Source: an uncultured Pseudomonadota bacterium (GTDB taxonomy: Bacteria > Pseudomonadota > Gammaproteobacteria > Xanthomonadales > Wenzhouxiangellaceae). From it: DNA of 64,000 nt. The notes under the pieces were generated by a model that had not been told where the DNA came from, did not search any database, and worked only from the letters and a program-made list of their open reading frames with translations. Shown here piece after piece: positions 62,040-64,000 of the stretch. Within the stretch, counting starts at the first letter, position 1; each line of letters starts with the position of its first letter. Both the position numbers and the translations under genes were made by a program. Location: assembly GCA_937138395.1 (NCBI GenBank), contig CAKZPB010000117.1, positions 1-64,000 of the forward strand. The letters run 5' to 3'.

Positions 62040-64000
62040 CTAATTTGAGCAGGCCGCAAAATCCGTCAGCCGTATGACTGGCCGGTCGCTGCTGTAGGTC
62101 TCGTTCAATGGCGGTCGCGATACAAAATCAATCACTTCACGGCCCTCGGTCAAGCTGAAGAACTGGCGCTCCATCACGCCGACCGTTTCAAACGACAGCG
62201 GACTTTCTTCGCAGTAGATACAGAAGCCCTTGAATTCGTCCACGCGTAAGCGCTTGCCGCCCGGCAAGGTCGGCTCGAGCAGGCCATCGCCATACACCCA
62301 GCGCGGCTGTCCTGAGTTGTCGAAGTAGTAGCGAATCCAGATTTCGACGTTTTCGGTCGCCAGCACGCTGGCGCCACCCTCACGAGCTTCGTTCGGGAAC
62401 CACAGCGCCTGATACGGCTGTGGTTCGCCGTCGACTATCGGGCAATCCTGACCATTTGCAATCGTCTGGATTTCGGCGTTGCGCGTGCCATTCAGCGTCC
62501 AGGAGAATGAAATCTGCGTCTCCGATATTGCCATGACCTGAACTTCGCCGACCAGGTCTGCTGTCTGGCGCACGCCGTTCGACGTGAAGCGGAACAACGG
62601 CGCTGAGTAATACGAGCTGGTCGGATCCGGCGGCTCGGAGCCGGACAGATAGAAGGTCGCGTCGCCGCTTTCATCGAAGCTATACCAGACCACCAGACCG
62701 TTGCCGCCGCCCAGGCTCCACTGAAAGCCCTGGAAGATCAGGCGGTCGCGCGGGCTGTACAGGCCAAAATTCGGTTCCAGGCGGTCGGATTCAATGACAT
62801 TGGTCGTAATTTCGACCAGCGATTCGGCCCCGACATCATTATCCAGCAGCAGATAATAACGACCCTCGGAAATGATTGAGTTGTCCCCTGGTCCAGGGAG
62901 CAGTGAAACGCTCCACCCGGTACCCGTCTGCTGAATATCCAGCACGGGGGCACTAGAACCCAGCGGAGGCGGTGTTCCGATGACGGGCAGCGGAGGCAAG
63001 TCCCCGAAGAAGTCAGCCAATTCGTTAATTTCCGAGAATGGATAGAGTTCCAGCTGCACATCGGCCAACGCGCCCTCGATCTCGAATTCAATTCCAGATG
63101 TGCCGGCAGGAACATCAAGAAAGATGCCGTCATGTAATGAGTCTGATGGAACCACCACCGTCTCGGTCCGTCCTTCGAACAGCGGTGTGATCTCTGGTGT
63201 GTTTTCATCAGTCCGCGTGACCGAGATCGGAACAATACCGACATTGGCCAGCGTGTCCGGCGTCGACGCAATGCCGATGGCGCCGAGCCAGCGTTCCTGC
63301 TCGAGCATGGCCGGCTCGATCCAGTACACCGGCAGCTCCAGGTCACCACCCGGATGGTTGGCAATGCCGGAAACCACCAGGCTTGGGTCATTCTCGGCGG
63401 CCAGAACCGCATATTCAAACGGCACGTTGTCGGTCGCGCCCGGCACCGAGTCGTTGAAGTTCTGCACCATGATCCACCAGTTGCCGGCAGAAGGGGCACG
63501 AATCTCGCACTGCTCCTGATCATTGAAGCTCAACGAGGCGCAGGCCTCTTCATCCTCATCCGGCAGACCGTTACCATTCAGGTCCGGTCCTACAAAAAGA
63601 TCCACGTCGAGTGAATCCGAGGCGAACGTCTCTGCATGCAGCAGTAAACCGTCAACCGGCACCGAAACAAGCTGAACGAACACGCCGGGGCCACCGTTGT
63701 AGGGATTCGTTGGCGATGCGTCCTGCGGCAGGCTGGCCAGCACCTGCTCCGGCCGCACCAACGGGCTGGTGTTATAGACCGCTTCAGGATAGGCCGCAGC
63801 ATCCTGGATCTCAAGCGTGCCCCGACCGCGATTGGTATCGCTCCGATAGACCACGCGGTCCGGCAGCAAACCACCTGCGACCAGTGCGCCGACCGGCAAG
63901 CGCTGCGTTACAAACTGGTTGTTCGAGCTGTCCAGCACAACGGCACCACTGGACCATTCGCCAACCGGCGCCGAGCCCGGATTGATGGTCACGGTCAGCA
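62040..64000 (-). CDS. C-terminal part of a large secreted protein, probably an S8 (subtilisin-like) peptidase
   Basis: The frame is open to the window edge (at least 653 residues). It starts in an Fn3-like module (TVTINPGSAPVGEWSSGAVV), continues with a pre-peptidase C-terminal-like domain (DLFVGPDLNGNGLPDEDEEA, SAGNWWIMVQNFNDSVPG), a second such region (RYYLLLDNDVG) and a final beta-rich domain with CPIVDGEPQPYQALWFPNEA and FCIYCEESP. It ends VIRLTDFAACSN, so it lacks the DGFE-type tail. The module order is common downstream of subtilisin-type catalytic domains, but the catalytic part is outside the window, so the peptidase call is inference. Confidence 0.7.
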   Translation of the reverse strand, partial: LTVTINPGSAPVGEWSSGAVVLDSSNNQFVTQRLPVGALVAGGLLPDRVVYRSDTNRGRGTLEIQDAAAYPEAVYNTSPLVRPEQVLASLPQDASPTNPYNGGPGVFVQLVSVPVDGLLLHAETFASDSLDVDLFVGPDLNGNGLPDEDEEACASLSFNDQEQCEIRAPSAGNWWIMVQNFNDSVPGATDNVPFEYAVLAAENDPSLVVSGIANHPGGDLELPVYWIEPAMLEQERWLGAIGIASTPDTLANVGIVPISVTRTDENTPEITPLFEGRTETVVVPSDSLHDGIFLDVPAGTSGIEFEIEGALADVQLELYPFSEINELADFFGDLPPLPVIGTPPPLGSSAPVLDIQQTGTGWSVSLLPGPGDNSIISEGRYYLLLDNDVGAESLVEITTNVIESDRLEPNFGLYSPRDRLIFQGFQWSLGGGNGLVVWYSFDESGDATFYLSGSEPPDPTSSYYSAPLFRFTSNGVRQTADLVGEVQVMAISETQISFSWTLNGTRNAEIQTIANGQDCPIVDGEPQPYQALWFPNEAREGGASVLATENVEIWIRYYFDNSGQPRWVYGDGLLEPTLPGGKRLRVDEFKGFCIYCEESPLSFETVGVMERQFFSLTEGREVIDFVSRPPLNETYSSDRPVIRLTDFAACSN

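Overview
The window looks like chromosomal DNA of a gammaproteobacterium of fairly high GC. Gene order points to the Lysobacterales/Chromatiales part of the class (Wenzhouxiangella-like); that placement is inference. Supporting arrangements are tpiA-secG-tRNA-Leu(GAG)-nuoA..N, map-glnD-dapD, yffB-dapE and maf-rng-yhdP-tldD-pmbA. Most genes are on the minus strand and many neighbours overlap by 4 nt (ATGA, GTGA or TTGA junctions), indicating translational coupling.

Layout. 1-8.1 kb (minus): map, glnD, dapD, a membrane-anchored ankyrin-repeat protein, yffB, dapE, ftsB and truD (cut by the window edge), covering lysine/diaminopimelate synthesis, nitrogen sensing and cell division. 8.3-13.6 kb (plus): an RND efflux pair followed by prmC. 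13.8-16.1 kb: a secreted parallel beta-helix protein. 16.5-33.8 kb (minus): a complete 14-gene complex I operon (nuoA-N), tRNA-Leu, secG and tpiA. Five of the nuo junctions hold unusually long non-coding spacers, some with repeats. 49.4-62 kb (minus): pmbA, tldD, yhdP, rng, maf, rlmH, rsfS, then a GT-C and a GT2 glycosyltransferase. 62.0-64 kb: the C-terminal part of a large secreted protein.

The most unusual part is about 34.0-49.4 kb. It is a block of large secreted repeat proteins: a beta-helix/DUF11-like protein, two FG-GAP beta-propeller proteins in one operon, and an 11-fold Asp-box protein. It also holds a membrane-tethered OmpR/PhoB-type regulator with a long TPR sensor region. Three observations tie it together. 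(1) The three promoters driving the secreted proteins carry the same element: two 11-bp direct repeats (consensus about TTCAnnnnAAT), a third half unit, and a -10-like hexamer at exactly the same distance. (2) All four secreted proteins, plus the beta-helix protein at 13.8 kb, end in a short tail of the form (I/L)F-x-D-(S/G)-F-E; the Asp-box protein has a divergent version. (3) The block is bounded by diverged direct repeats of about 165 bp. The left copy is a relic of a yceI 3' end plus a pmbA 3' end next to tpiA, and the right copy is the intact yceI/pmbA junction. I read this as a self-contained regulon for surface or secreted repeat proteins, with its own switch and possibly its own C-terminal sorting tag. 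Function remains inference.

One tRNA, no rRNA, no CRISPR array, no insertion sequence and no phage genes were seen.
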